64,000 bases of DNA from Pomphorhynchus laevis (GCA_012934845.2 WNNJ02002339.1:90977-154976); one strand, 5' to 3'. Shown: positions 21,968-33,443, numbered from the stretch's first letter. A program made the numbers and translations. The notes: generated by a model not told the origin, from the letters alone.

Positions 21968-22890
21968 GTGAGGGCACTGATCTTTAAGAAAGATTACCGA
22001 AGAGTGTGTTCCAATTATCGAGGCATTACTCTTCTTAGTCAAACTGGTAAGTTATTTGTTTGGATTCTTGAGTTAAGGATACGGCCTATAATTGAAGGAC
22101 AGTTGCAGGAGGAACAATGCGGCTTTCGTCCAGGTCGTGGAACTACGAATCAGCTCTTTACTCTCTCAGCTATCCTTAAACAGTCTTGGGAGTCCGCTCA
22201 ACCGGTCAACATGTGCTTTGTAGATTTTAAGAAGGCGTTCCACCGAGTTCCGCGAGAGAGGTTGTGGGAGATACTAAGGGAGTATGGAGTACTAAACTAT
22301 TTTCGGGTAGCTGTGTTTGTGTTCTAGGTAGAAGTCTGAATCATTTCCAGCAAGTGTTGGGCTTCGTCAGGTTGTCCTTTGTCTCCACTTTTGTTCCTTG
22401 CTTACATGTACAAAATTACGAGACGGGTTGCTCTGTCGGAATGTTTTCTTGTTTGCTTGTCCTGAGAATTTTCAATGCCATACTAGATCGATTTACGATG
22501 GAATACCAAGCAGCATGATGTTGGTTAGTACCTCGAAGACTGTCTCGATGTGTTCGTCTCGGATTCAGGTGTCAATATCAATCCGGATTAGAGAAAATAC
22601 TCTTCCTGATGTGGATGATTTCAAGTATCTTGGTGTATTGTTCACGAGGGTCGAAAGGAACATCATGGAGATTGAGAAGCGGATCTTTTTAGATTGCGCA
22701 TCAATGCGTTTTTTGTACAGGCCTGTCACTGTGAAGCTTAAGTTGAGTCTTTGGTCTGATCGTTCGGTTTTACGCACAATTTTCGTTCATATCGTAACCT
22801 ATAGTCATGAGCTTTGGGTTATGACCAAAAGGATAGTATCTCGGATACAGGCGAGCAAAATGGCGTTTCATCGCGGTGTGTCTTGGACTT
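21968..22890 (+). pseudogene. RTE-like LINE reverse transcriptase and C-terminal domain
   Basis: RT fingers and motif A are intact in 21968-22327 (QCGFRPGRGTTNQLF, then VNMCFVDFKKAFHRVPRE). Motif B is frameshifted (LRQ.CPLSPLLF near 22365-22400), and the FADD box is not recognisable near 22500-22530. The later block DFKYLGVLFTRVERNIMEIE and TYSHELWVMTKR (22615-22890) is well preserved. It is a dead copy. Confidence 0.85.
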
Positions 22891-23220
22891 AGAGATAAGG
22901 TTAGAAATTCGGTCATAAGATGGATGCAGGATAAAGTCGCTGGTTCTCCACATCGAAGAAAGTCAGTTGAGGTGACTAGGACACGTTTTGAGGATTTCTA
23001 GAGAACTTCTTCCTCAACGAGTTTTCCAGGCTGGACTCTCTGAAATAGACATTAAGGTAGTCCTCGGTACCGGTAGAGAGATCAAATCTCGAAACTTGCC
23101 CAAGAACGCCTGAGGCTTTCTGAAAGAGAACTTTCGTCTATCGCCCAGGATCACGGTTACTGGAGTAGTTTGGTTGATCACCTTCTCCACAACCCGAAAC
23201 CCGGACCAGTGGTTGACAGG

Positions 23221-24550
23221 AAAAATCTTTTTATTTTTTGTTTTTTTCTTTCCAATAAATTGTTTTTGTAATTTATTAATTAATATTAAACTTTTATTTA
23301 TTTTTATTAATACAAATTCTCATTATAAAATTTAATATTATCATTATCCACTTATTAATTATTAGGAATTTTGTTTAATAATCCAAAAAGCTGACATGTT
23401 GAATATGCATCTTGATAGAAATAGGTGACTTCATTCTAATATGATCAAATTTAAATATTTAAAAATGTGTAAATTTTACTCGAATTATGTTGAACAAATT
23501 AAATTATATTAAATTCACTCATTTACTTCGGATTAAATTTAATCATGTCTGGTTTTTTTCCAGAGAGCCCGAATATAAATCCACTTTGTAAATTTTATTT
23601 TGTAAAATTCAATTTCATTGACGAAAATTTACGTCAATGGATTTGTGTTTTGATCTTTTAGGAAAAAGTCAGTCAATACATCATTTTATATGTAATTATT
23701 TTTTATTTAATTAATACGATAGTTGAATAAGTCTTTTAATATGTTGGGAGTTTAGTAAACTTATTAATAAAAATATTTTTATTGCTATAACTATATTTTC
23801 GTATATAAACGGATCAAACGAATATAAATTATATGCGAATCTAATAGGACAACAGTGATGTTGAAACAAAAATAATAAATGATTATTAATAAATATATAA
23901 TAATTAATATAAGAAATTAAAAAGAGAATAACAAGAAATTAATTGCAATGATAAAGAATTCTTTGATGTAATTGAATATATTATGTGTAAGAACATATTA
24001 TTTATGGTGTATCAAAGCCGATGGATTAGTAATTTCATTGCAAGTTTATCTGTGAAACAAACAGACATTTTCGTAGCGAGCATACATTTTTATCTTTTAA
24101 ATGTAAAGAATATTACAATATGTAATACAAGTTATTTTAGTCATTGATTTTTTTCTTTGCTGTGAACGGTTAAAATATACATTTGCGGCTAATAACGTGT
24201 GTGAAATAATAAAATAATGATATAAAATATATAAAATATAAAAAGAATACTTGATAAAAAAAAGTGTAAAAAGTACTTAAATAATAATGAGCTGTATTAT
24301 TATCGATGTAAATATGCGGATCTGTATCATTTCATCAATTAAAGCAAATCAAAAGAAATCACAACTGAATTGTACGCCAGTCGTATTTCTGGCACATGAT
24401 ATATTTTATCAAAGTAAATGAAGATCACATCAGCATATAAACAGTTTATAAATGTAAAATATTATTATATTAAATATACAATTAGTATTTAGTACTAATT
24501 TTATAATTGTAATATAAATATTATAATTATTTATAATTGTTAAATGTTTA
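23221..24550. other. AT-rich intergenic, no gene seen
   Basis: Long A/T runs with no open frame that shows conserved motifs on either strand. Confidence 0.6.
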
Positions 24551-24555
24551 ATAAA

Positions 24556-26440
24556 TTATTTAATATATTTTTTAGTATTATAATGTTGTCTATCAAATAT
24601 AAATATAATACAATTCCCGGGTTGCCGTGATATGGTTCCCACAAAATCACGTTTTATCTTCGTTTTTAAGACAAACGCAGATACAGGGATATCTGCGTTT
24701 GTCTTAATTCGTTTCGCGTTTTGAATTAGTCGACGTAGTTTGTGCAGAGATGCATGGAATGGAATTAACAATCTGTTCGCATTGCCTTCTTTTACTTTCT
24801 TTGGCATTAAAAATTGGTCCCTGGGTGCCATTTGCATAGCATTAACTTGTTTGTAAATCATATGCATTTTATATCCTCGTTTCAAAAGATCTGACGTTAA
24901 TATGATCACATTTCGTTTAAACTCCTCAGCTGTAGTGCACACCCGCTTTTATTCTTAATGCTTCGTTAAATATTAAATTCCGTTTCATTGAGATCGGATG
25001 GCAATTGGCTGCGTGAATATAAATTGATACCGATTCTTTTTTACGATAAAGTGTCGTTTTGAATCTACCGTCATCTTTATAAATCGTCATATTTATAAAT
25101 CGATCGAGAAAATTTACCCGCTCCCCGTGTTGAAATTCCAACTTAAGATTTCCTTACTCATTTACAATAAGTTGAAACTTAAGAAGGGCTGTGCATCTCC
25201 GGGCCATAGAAAGAAAATGTCATCTATATATCGGGTATAGCTCACAGGTTTTATCCTAGTAATGTTTATCTACTGTTTTAAATCCAATCCATATATATTA
25301 TGGCATAAAATGGTGCCATTGGTGTGCCCATTGCTATTCCATCACGTTGTACAAAAGTTCGCTCTCCAAACTCCAAAACATTGTTAGTAAGCACAGTATG
25401 TGCACATGCGACAATAAATTTTTTCATGGGTTCTGAGATACCACATTCCTCCATTTTCTCGTACAATGCTAAAAGTCCGTGATCCGCGGGGATATTTGTG
25501 TTTAGCGATTGAACGTCTGCAGTAACTAGTAATCCGTCGTAAGGTCAAGCGTGATTATCTGTTTCAAACCGTCTAAGGAAATCTAACGTGCTGTTTAAGT
25601 GACTAGGCACATTCTTTAATAATGAGCAAATCAGTCGGTGGACGTAACGCGAAAGCTTTTTGGTGGGTGTTCTGATACAGCTGACGATTGGCCTGCCAAT
25701 ATACGGTCGTATAGGTTTGTATTTTTGGGAGCATATAAAATGACCCAAATCTAGGCTTTGCTTGTATTAAGTTGTGCGCATCCGTTACAGATATTACACC
25801 CATTGAAATGAATCGATCCAACATCTTTCTGATTTCTGATATGACTTTGTTTATATTATTTGAATTTACAGATTCATATGTTGTGCTATTGATATGTCGG
25901 TTTCCTTCAGCTTCATACTCTTCTCTACTCCATACAACTGCCTGCATGCCCTTATCTGCGCGTTTTAATAACTATATCTCGTCGTTTAGAAAGATCTTTA
26001 ACGGCTTTAATTTGTTTTGCTGATATATTCATTCGTGTTTCCGGAGGACTACACGCAACGTATTGATTGTACATGATTTTACCAAAATCATCAGCAACAG
26101 CTAAGCGTGTAGTGTCCATTTTATCATTTATCATTTGTACTGTGAATCTTTGAATAGCAATAGCTAGTCGATAGCGATCCGTAAACCGAGGTGTAGTTGC
26201 GAAATTTAATCCTAGCGACAAAATTTGACGTTCTGCAAGATTTAAATTCACTCCATCTGAATGCTCAATGAGATCATTTTCTTCCGAGTTAGCTTGACAA
26301 TATGTATCTATACTTCGCTTCATTAATCGTATAAACTTCGTGATTTTTCTAGTGATGCATTCATTATGCATCACGGGATTATTATCTCTATTACTAGCGT
26401 TATATACATAGGCATAAAAGCGCAATAAAATCTTGACCAT
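24556..26440 (-). pseudogene. PLE-1: Penelope-like reverse transcriptase, several frames
   Basis: Minus-strand order: an N-terminal region (26440-25952), fingers with IQAKPRFGSFYMLPKIQT (25947-25603), and a second frame with RPYIGRPIVSCIRTPTKKLS (25748-25545). Motif B follows as ERTFVQRDGIAMGTPMAPFY (25466-25278), then motif C RYIDDIFFLW near 25230. The thumb block is NFLDRFINMTIYKDD...TTLYRKKESVSIYIHAANCHP (25141-24926), and the linker is 24942-24556. The Y-x-D-D pair is present, but at least five frame breaks show it is dead. PLEs prime at nicked or chromosome-end DNA and form tandem copies. Confidence 0.9.
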
Positions 26441-26846
26441 TAGCCTACTACAATCGTTTTGTACTTTTCTTTATGATTACTGAATTTGATTAGATCTGTG
26501 ACATTCGATAAGGTTTAAATTAACAGCTAGTGGTTTCTTAATTTTAAAAGATATTGGAATAATCCTCTCATCACAATATCGTAGATACTGCATATGTGCC
26601 CCGACTCTAGATCTTGTCTCGTCCAGCGGGATTCCTGATGATATTCGGCCATATATACGACGACCTTAAAATCGCTGTCTTGGATTCTTTTTATAGAATT
26701 CGGCCATATAAAAATATAGTCTTTAAAACCAGACACAGAGCAAACAAGATATTTGAAGTTTCGCCATTTACTGGGATTTTAACCTAGAATATTTAGGCAT
26801 ATAAGATTAAAATACAATAAAATTGCAGAATTTATGTTATATCACG

Positions 26847-27130
26847 CTATTCAAAAATTGTTTCTGTATTGCATCCATAAGGATGATCCGTATATAGTTT
26901 TCCAATTAAACGCATTTCTTCTTGTTTACGATCGGCCTTATTTTTAATTGCGGTGAGTACGCAATACGACATCATATGATTTTTATCATTATCCAGCATG
27001 TGGCATACTACTCCATCGGTACGTCTTCCTGTGTTGTAGTGTGATCTTCTTACTATCAGCCGACGTGCTAACGATAATAACGTATGTCCTATGTATTGCA
27101 ACAGGCATGCATTGCACTACCTTCATAGAT
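26847..27130 (-). pseudogene. GIY-YIG endonuclease fragment upstream of PLE-1
   Basis: The frame reads LQYIGHTLLSLARRLIVRR, then NTGRRTDGVVCHM and a KADRKQEEMRLIGKL tail, which is the C-terminal GIY-YIG nuclease of a PLE. It lies 5' of the PLE-1 RT on the same strand, whereas the nuclease belongs 3' of the RT. So it is the end of another copy placed head-to-tail before PLE-1, the arrangement that gives PLEs their LTR-like ends. Confidence 0.75.
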
Positions 27131-27747
27131 TACACTAGTGCTCTCGCATGTATAATTTCCTTTTATTGAGAATTTTTGTCCTGTTTTGCTGCTAGCGTAA
27201 TGTGATCTTTGATTAATGCAAGCACAAGTGAGGCAACGTTTGTCCAAACAAGGTTTGTATGATCCAGTAGACGTAAATTAAGTTTGTTCCATTCTTGATC
27301 GTACAAGTGTGTTTGACAACCTATCAACGAATCATGTGAACGGCTCTATCAACGAATCATGTGAATGATGTACTAGAAAACCTCTAGCAACATTAAAAAA
27401 ATTCAAATTCATTTTAAAATTAATTTATCAGACTACGTAGATAAGCAGCAAAGTAAGCTCAGATTCGTGACAAAATCTTAAACCGCCGCTGGATCGTCAT
27501 TCCCATATATGATAAGTCACCCGCACCTTGCCGAGTCTGTGCCTCTTTAGTCTGACGCTACCCACTCCACTAAACCTGTCCTGTCAAGTGGGAATGTCCA
27601 ATTTGCAGAATTTCTTGCAGGATCACCAAATTTGTAAAATTCCGGGTTCACGGGCCCCTTTGTTCCAGGTGTGAGGGGTCTGGCCGTACACTTTCTGCAT
27701 TACAACATCAACAAACTGCAAATAACCCAGCTCTTCATGTCTTAAAA

Positions 27748-28480
27748 TTGAACGATATACCCGCCTTAGATCAGTTGTCCCAGCATCTCCCTAAATCAGT
27801 TTTGAAAAGAATTCCGAAGGGCGCTAGATATCATAAAGCTAAGGCATTTACCCGCCTCTTAAATGACTGCGCGGATGAGAACAGTCCAACAAGCTGGCTT
27901 CAGTTGTTCATGTTCTCTAGACTCGTATTTACATCAGGTGAATCATCCAGGTGACCCTTACATCTATGATCAAGGATAGAATTTTGAAGTTTGATGATAG
28001 CTTCCTTAAGATTACCCAACAATCGAACCCCTGTATACCAATAAAAAATAATGCCCATTCGAAGGCTCCGAAATCAAAAACCTTGTGCGAACGAGTTTCT
28101 ATCAAGCTTGCAGACGGTGATGTTCGTGGGGCTGTACGGCTACTCACATCATCTGACTCATTTGCTGACAATATAGAGAGTTCCTTTCAGGCCCTTAAAT
28201 AAATGCACCCTTCACACACAAGATATAGTTTCGTTCCTCAAAATTATCCTCCAGAAAATTCGAGTCGTTCCAACTCTTTCGAGATAAGGAGGGCCATTTC
28301 GAGTTTCGCCAATAGTTCGGGGCATGGAATGGATGGCTTTCGCCCTCAACTCTTGAAAGACATGATGTCCTATAGCGCTGGTGATGCAGTTCCGTCATGT
28401 AATCAATGGTTTTATCAATGCCAATCTCGTCGCGGAAGGCGTGCAGCTTTTCTTTTCGGCATGCTTTTGTGCACTCAATA
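27748..28480 (+). pseudogene. LINE-D N-terminal region, three frames
   Basis: 27748-27954 gives the IPKGAR block, 27951-28202 the DGDVRGAVRLL block, and 28203-28481 the entry to the RT (EIRRAISSFANSSGHGMDGFRPQLL). The same three blocks exist in the 3.0-4.1 kb fragment. The frame shifts twice, so one protein cannot be made from start to end. Confidence 0.75.
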
Positions 28481-29223
28481 AAAAAAATTGCGGGATTCGC
28501 CCAATCGCAATCAGGAGCACACTCCGTCGCATTGCTGCCAAGATACTGTGTATATGGATATCACAAAAAGTAGGTGATAACCTCCGTCCATACCAACTAG
28601 GGTGTTGTACACCATGCGGAGCAGAAGCGATTGTTCACGCAGTTCGATCATTCATAATAAACTGCCAACAGCCCACAGTTGTTCTCAAAATAGACTTTCG
28701 AAATGCTTTTAACATCATAGATCGCGGTGTTCTTCTCGAAGCAGTAAAAGAACACGTCCCAGAAGCATTTCTATATTTCCGAACTGCCTACGGCTCTCGG
28801 ACAACTTTGGTTTATCAAGATCGAATCATTTGGTCAAAAATAGGCGTTCAACATGGCTATCCCCTTGGTCCAATTGGTTTTGCTCTAGCAGTAAATCCTA
28901 TTTCGCACTCCCTTCAATCCACCTTTAACGCGTGGTACTTGGACGACGCAACGTTTGGAGGAGATTCATCTGTTGTGCTGCACGATTTGGAGACGATTTT
29001 GGCATCAGCTAACCGAATAGGTCTGAAGCTTAATACAGGCAAATATGAGCTCATGTTCCTGAATATGGGGGAACATGAAATAGAACAGATGACAAATAAC
29101 TTTTCATCCGTGGTTATAAACATAAAAGTGTTTGGTCGGAACATTTGCAAATCTTTGGAAGTGTTGTCTTTGAAGAGAATTCACCGAAAGATTTGGCCCG
29201 GAGCGAGGAGCAATTGGTATTAA
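28381..29223 (+). CDS. LINE-D reverse transcriptase core, intact frame
   Basis: This 280-aa uninterrupted frame contains the whole palm. Fingers read GIRPIAIRSTLRRIAAK, motif A is VVLKIDFRNAFNIIDRG (catalytic Asp), motif B is GVQHGYPLGPIGFALAV, and motif C is FNAWYLDDATFGGD (both catalytic Asp present). The thumb start LNTGKYELMF follows. All three metal-binding aspartates are kept, which is unusual among the copies here. The start is simply the first ATG of the open frame; the native protein would begin upstream. Confidence 0.85.
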   Translation: MMQFRHVINGFINANLVAEGVQLFFSACFCALNKKNCGIRPIAIRSTLRRIAAKILCIWISQKVGDNLRPYQLGCCTPCGAEAIVHAVRSFIINCQQPTVVLKIDFRNAFNIIDRGVLLEAVKEHVPEAFLYFRTAYGSRTTLVYQDRIIWSKIGVQHGYPLGPIGFALAVNPISHSLQSTFNAWYLDDATFGGDSSVVLHDLETILASANRIGLKLNTGKYELMFLNMGEHEIEQMTNNFSSVVINIKVFGRNICKSLEVLSLKRIHRKIWPGARSNWY

Positions 29224-29948
29224 TGTGCACTAGGGTTTGCGAGCTTCGTGTCACGAGGCACTTTTCCTTGTAAAAAACTGTCTTTACATGCCCAGACTGC
29301 TTTATAAGTTCCGTACAACTCCTTGCTTCAACATGTACGCCGAACTCTATAAGATCGATGGTGTACTGGAAAATATTTATCCCATATCACAAATTGCGCG
29401 ATAACGAACGATTCTTGGCGTCAAGCTTCATTGCCCGTGCCGTTCGGTGGTTTGGGGATCCGCAGTTCAGCGGACATTGCTCTTCCGGCTTTTTTATCGG
29501 CTGTAGTGGCAACGAAAAATGCACCAACATTATTTTGAATAACTCTACACATTACCCACATTTTGACGCTGGCTTCTTAACTTGGTTGGCCTAGACGGGT
29601 CTCAGTGAGGCACCGTCTAATAGCCATAAACAATCTGCATGGGACACTCCCATCGTTAAACGAGCTCATGAATCTTTAATTGAAGGCTCGGAAAACGAGG
29701 CATCTTGCGTGCGAATTATGGCGGTATCCATAAGTGAGTCTGGTGCCTGGCTAAACACAGTTCCGATTGGTGCCCTGGGAACTTTGCTAGATGACGAGAT
29801 GTGAGATTGAGCATTTCCCTAATACTAGGCCTTCCTACATGTACTCCACACATATGTCATTGTGGAGCGTCTGTTGACGAGTCATGACGACACGGATTAG
29901 CATGCAGTATTTCGAGAGACAGATTCCCCAGACGCGGAAATAAATTCG

Positions 29949-30422
29949 GTGATAAGCAGAGTCCTCAACACCGTCAACGCCCCAAACATTCTAGAGCCAT
30001 TGAATGTATGCAGATCGTACGGTCGACGTCCTGATGGAGTCACCATTTTCCCTTGGCGCGCAGGGAAATGTTTGATGTGGGACGCCACCTGCGTGGACAC
30101 CCTCGCATCCAGCAATGTTACGAATGCAGCCAGAGGAGCGGACGAAGCAGCTTCATATGTCGAAGAGCGCAAACGGCTGAAATTTGACGACTTGACCATG
30201 TCCCACATATTTTGCCCTTTTGGAGTAGAGACTTATGTATCACTGGGCTCTTCCGCTTTGGCTCTTGTTAAGGATATAGGAAAAAGATTGAAGCACGTTA
30301 CCGGGGATTCACGTGCTACTTCATACCTCCTCCAAAACCTTAGCATCACCATCCAACGTGGAAATGCTGTTAGCATTCTGGCGACGGCTCCAAAGGGCGA
30401 GAACATGGTAGGCTGGTGGTAG
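29949..30422 (+). CDS. LINE-D restriction-like endonuclease domain
   Basis: The 157-aa frame contains GRRPDGVTIFPWRAGKCLMW directly followed by DATCVDTL, the PD-(D/E)XK type core: Asp in RPDG, a second acidic residue in W-D-A-T. The end block is SRATSYLLQNLSITIQRGNA. This nuclease would nick the target to prime reverse transcription. The region between it and the RT (29224-29948) is broken. Confidence 0.8.
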   Translation: MISRVLNTVNAPNILEPLNVCRSYGRRPDGVTIFPWRAGKCLMWDATCVDTLASSNVTNAARGADEAASYVEERKRLKFDDLTMSHIFCPFGVETYVSLGSSALALVKDIGKRLKHVTGDSRATSYLLQNLSITIQRGNAVSILATAPKGENMVGWW

Positions 30423-30511
30423 CAGCCAGCCCTCCTAAAAGAATGACATTTCCCTACAAAGAAGACAAACGTTCTCTGGTATTTATCTTTTTTAATATTA
30501 TTTATATTCAA

Positions 30512-30662
30512 TTAAAAAACCTGCAATTAGTAAGATACTGAATTACAGGGGTATCTGCGTTTGTCTTAATTCGTTTTATCGCATTTTGAATTTGTCGACG
30601 TAGTTTGTGCAGAGATGCATGGTATGGAATTAACAATTTGTTCGCATTGCCTTCTTTTACTT
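30512..30662 (-). mobile_element. PLE-1-type linker fragment
   Basis: This is nearly identical in order to 24640-24795: ggatatctgcgtttgtcttaa, gtcgacgtagtttgtgcag and tgttcgcattgccttctttt. It is a detached piece of a PLE-1 family copy, lying between LINE-D and a palindrome. Confidence 0.8.
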
Positions 30663-30669
30663 TCTTATA

Positions 30670-30904
30670 TATAACTTTAAAAGTAATCAAATTGACTCAA
30701 CAATTAGCAATACAGACTTATTGACGTTTCCGGCGAACCCTTTTTAATTGTAATTAGCTTGAACAATTATAAATTTTCTTTATAAATATAAAGAAGAAAA
30801 TTTATTATTGTTCAAGCTAATTACAATTAAAAAAGGCTTCGGCCGAAACGTCAATAAGTCTGTATTGCTAATTGTTGAGTCAATTTGATTACTTTTAAAG
30901 TTAT
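30670..30904. repeat. 235-bp palindrome with hairpin arms
   Basis: The left arm starts tataactttaaaagtaatca and the right arm ends with its reverse complement. Each arm has the core gactcaacaattagcaatac. The right arm reads aaggcttcggccgaaacgtc, a short stem followed by CGAAACGTC. The left arm has a slightly decayed version (gacgtttccggcgaaccc). The centre near 30785 is A/T only. Confidence 0.9.
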
Positions 30905-31038
30905 TTATGGCTGAATTCGTTAACCAGAATCCTCAACAGCGGTCTAAAAACCAAGAAATGATATATATATTCAGTGAATAGAGAGAGCACTGTCTCTGGG
31001 ATTCGCTATGGGACGCTTTTATATATATTGAAATTTTA

Positions 31039-32674
31039 TATTTGAACACCGGAAAAAGAAGAAATATTTATTATTCAATTAATTGAAGCTTTCGGCAAGC
31101 TTTCTACCTAAAATTCACAAACAAATTACACTTTGTCCAGGTAGACCGATTGTGAGAAATTCTGGTACAATGTCCGAGAAAGCATCACGTTATCTTCACC
31201 AGAAGTTATATCCAATATTGTCGAATCGTCCTTCTTTTCTATCTAGTACGGATGACTTTTTGCGGAAATATGAGACTGTCAGGACGAAGTTAGGGCGGGG
31301 CATAACACCATCTTATGTACATTAGATATAGAATCGTTATTCACATCTATCAAGCATGAAAACGGTATTAAGGCAATACATTCACGTCTAATTAACTACG
31401 GGTTACCAGAAAATGATGCCATCAAGACCGACGCACTCATGACTTTATGTATCGACAATCGAGGAAAGATACATTGCCAAATGTGAGTATAAGCCTACCG
31501 TATGGCTCTGCTATGTGAAGGACAAATTTTGTGTCGGGGACCACGGTCGTGTGCGCCTTAATCAATTTGTAGATGGCCTTAATTCGAAATCTGAGTTAAC
31601 TTTCACATGTGACAAACAACAAGACAATAACGAAATTCAGTTTTTGGATGTGGCACTTAATAAAAATTATAAAACACAATGGGAAACTACTGTACACCGC
31701 AAATTCAAAGATACAAGATCTCTAATACATGCAAGCAGCACCCATCATCCAAAAAATGAAACTCAATTTAACTAGAAATGAGGCAATAAGAGCTAAAAAA
31801 ATTTGCTCAAATACGATCTTATTCGAGAAATGCTTGCAACAATTATCAGCAGAATTTGTCGAACGTGGTTATAAAACGAAAGTCATAAACCGACATTTCC
31901 GAGAAGTCAGAATGATGAATAGGGACGAGCTTTTGAAGGGCCGTAATAAAGACAATAAAGATAGGGAAAGTGTTTTCAACATGATATTTGATTATCATCC
32001 GGCATTGATGGGGATACAGTCGGACGTGGATCATGCATATGCGTCTTTGAGCCTAGCATCAAATGTGGATATTCCACGTCCGAGAATCGGATTTCACACC
32101 ACATATAATCTACGAAGATTATTAAATACAAATAAATCCGAACCAGGTACTAACGCTCAATGTAATGATAAACGGTGCAAATGTTGTTCAAGTATAAATA
32201 ACACAAATCATTTCACAAGTACCATAACAGAAATAAAGTACTTAGTGAGTGGCAGCCACACATGCAAATCCAAAAACGTCGTGTACCTATGCCATTGTAT
32301 GCAGTGCGACCAACAATATGTTGGTGAAACATTCATTAGCTTAACGTTCGTATGAACGGAAGACGGGCCGATATAATGTCAAAGCATATTGGTCGTGATG
32401 GCGCGACAAACCATCAAATAAAAAACCACGATCATGCTATGAATGTCACAATTTTGCGTAGAAGGTTTCAAAACGGTAAATGAAAAAACAACGAACAGCG
32501 TTGGATAGCACAATTAATGTGTGATAGCGCACTGAACTTATTTAACAGATGTCATTTTACGTAAATATAAAAACGCATGAGTATTGAACAGTTTTTTAAA
32601 CAATTACTGAGGTAGGCATTTTGCCGAAAGCTTCAATTAATTGAATAATAAATATTTCTTCTTTTTCCGGTGTT

Positions 32675-32680
<6 letters not shown>
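31039..32680 (+). mobile_element. PLE-2: Penelope-like element bounded by about 70-bp inverted repeats
   Basis: Left arm 31039-31110 and right arm 32610-32680 are inverted copies (tttgaacaccggaaaaagaa ... ttctttttccggtgttcaaa). The coding part lies between them on the plus strand. The right arm runs straight into a (TA)n tract. The 235-bp palindrome is just to the left. Confidence 0.85.
31083..32480 (+). pseudogene. PLE-2 reverse transcriptase and GIY-YIG endonuclease, internally deleted
   Basis: Blocks in order: FLPKIHKQITLCPGRPIVRN (31083-31325); motif A CTLDIESLFTSIKHENG (31315-31370); a jump that deletes motif B; then YKPTVWLCYVKDKF near 31490-31530, where the usual YVDD reads YVKD; the thumb NEIQFLDVALNKNYK and TTVHRKFKDTRSLIHASST; a linker; and the nuclease KNVVYLCHCMQCDQQYVGET (32270-32330), continuing after a frameshift as RMNGRRADIMSKHIG to about 32480. 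The GIY-YIG Tyr pair and Gly are visible. The RT cannot be active. Confidence 0.9.

Positions 32681-32735
<55 letters not shown>
32678..32735. repeat. (TA)n microsatellite 1
   Basis: A pure TA tract adjoining the PLE-2 right arm. The YIYIYI open frame across it is an artefact. Confidence 0.95.
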
Positions 32736-32737
<2 letters not shown>

Positions 32738-32800
32738 ACATTTATATATGGAAAGAATTGATTTTATCAATCCTGAGTCACACCGATTAGAATATGCCGT

Positions 32801-32805
<5 letters not shown>

Positions 32806-32891
<86 letters not shown>
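32806..32891. repeat. (TA)n microsatellite 2
   Basis: A pure TA tract, about 43 units. Confidence 0.95.
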
Positions 32892-32894
<3 letters not shown>

Positions 32895-33005
32895 TATGTT
32901 TTCCTCATAAAGAGGCATAAACACCAGGCAGCATTCTATATATCCTCATCAGATCAAGAAATAGAACGGAATTATTCTCGCAATATTCAAAGTCGCTACG
33001 TATGC
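32886..33005. repeat. Dispersed repeat, inverted partner at 47235-47350
   Basis: About 115 bp here (tatgttttcctcataa, tatatatcctcatcaga, gtcgctacgtatgc) match the reverse complement of 47235-47350. The partner has no TA tract at its side. Function unknown. Confidence 0.75.
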
Positions 33006-33157
33006 CCAGTCATCCTATGTGTGACGACAAACTTCAACAACGGTATACGCGTTATATATAGGGTAGTAAATAGCCAAAAATTATTTTACTAGGTTTAATC
33101 CTTACCAAGGGAAAAGCTATAACAATGTATATATACTAAATGGTGTTGCTTGATAGA

Positions 33158-33290
33158 CTGGACTTCGATTCACGACTTTCAATCACCATGTCACTTCTAG
33201 ACGACCACTTCAGCATCGAAATGATGAGTACCCGACAACACTCATCAGTAGAATGAGGTACACACTGGTCGTTTCGGTTGCCTGTGTGAC
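33158..33290. repeat. Dispersed repeat, related to 51238-51352 and (inverted) 47975-48055
   Basis: Aligned blocks are actggactwc at the start, a middle core with actcatcagtagaatgag, and an end reading cctgtgtgac (cctgcgtgac at 51.3 kb). The 48.0-kb copy carries the reverse complement core ctactgatgagcg. It may be a SINE body. No pol III boxes are clear. Confidence 0.5.
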
Positions 33291-33441
33291 ATTGTGAATA
33301 AAGGCGTTTCCGACACTTTGCTTAATTGACTGAGGCTTACGCTTTTTACCAGATCGAATTGCTGTGCGGACCATCCTTAAACACTAGGCAGAGGTTGTTG
33401 CTGAATTGTCGTTGCACTCGTTGGATCCTTAATGGATACGG

Positions 33442-33443
<2 letters not shown>

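Larger units (their letters stand above)
20520..23220 (+). mobile_element. RTE-like LINE, decayed
   Basis: Endonuclease, RT and C-terminal blocks follow each other in the correct order on the plus strand but in many frames. The sequence style (NYRGITLL, EEQCGFRPGRGTTNQLFTL, then YLGVLFTRVERNIMEIEKRI) matches the widespread RTE-type elements of animals. The 3' end lies near 23215, after the SLVDHLLHNPKPGPVVD-like end, and is followed by T-rich sequence. Confidence 0.85.
27500..30425 (+). mobile_element. LINE-D: RLE-type non-LTR retrotransposon, best-preserved element in the window
   Basis: The plus-strand order is a Cys-rich start (about 27590-27700, CPICRISC-like), IPKGARYHKAKAFTRLLNDC (27748-27950), KLADGDVRGAVRLLTSSDS (27951-28202), the RT (28381-29223), a connecting region, and a restriction-like nuclease (29949-30422). 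This matches RLE-bearing LINEs. A few frameshifts separate the blocks. Confidence 0.85.
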
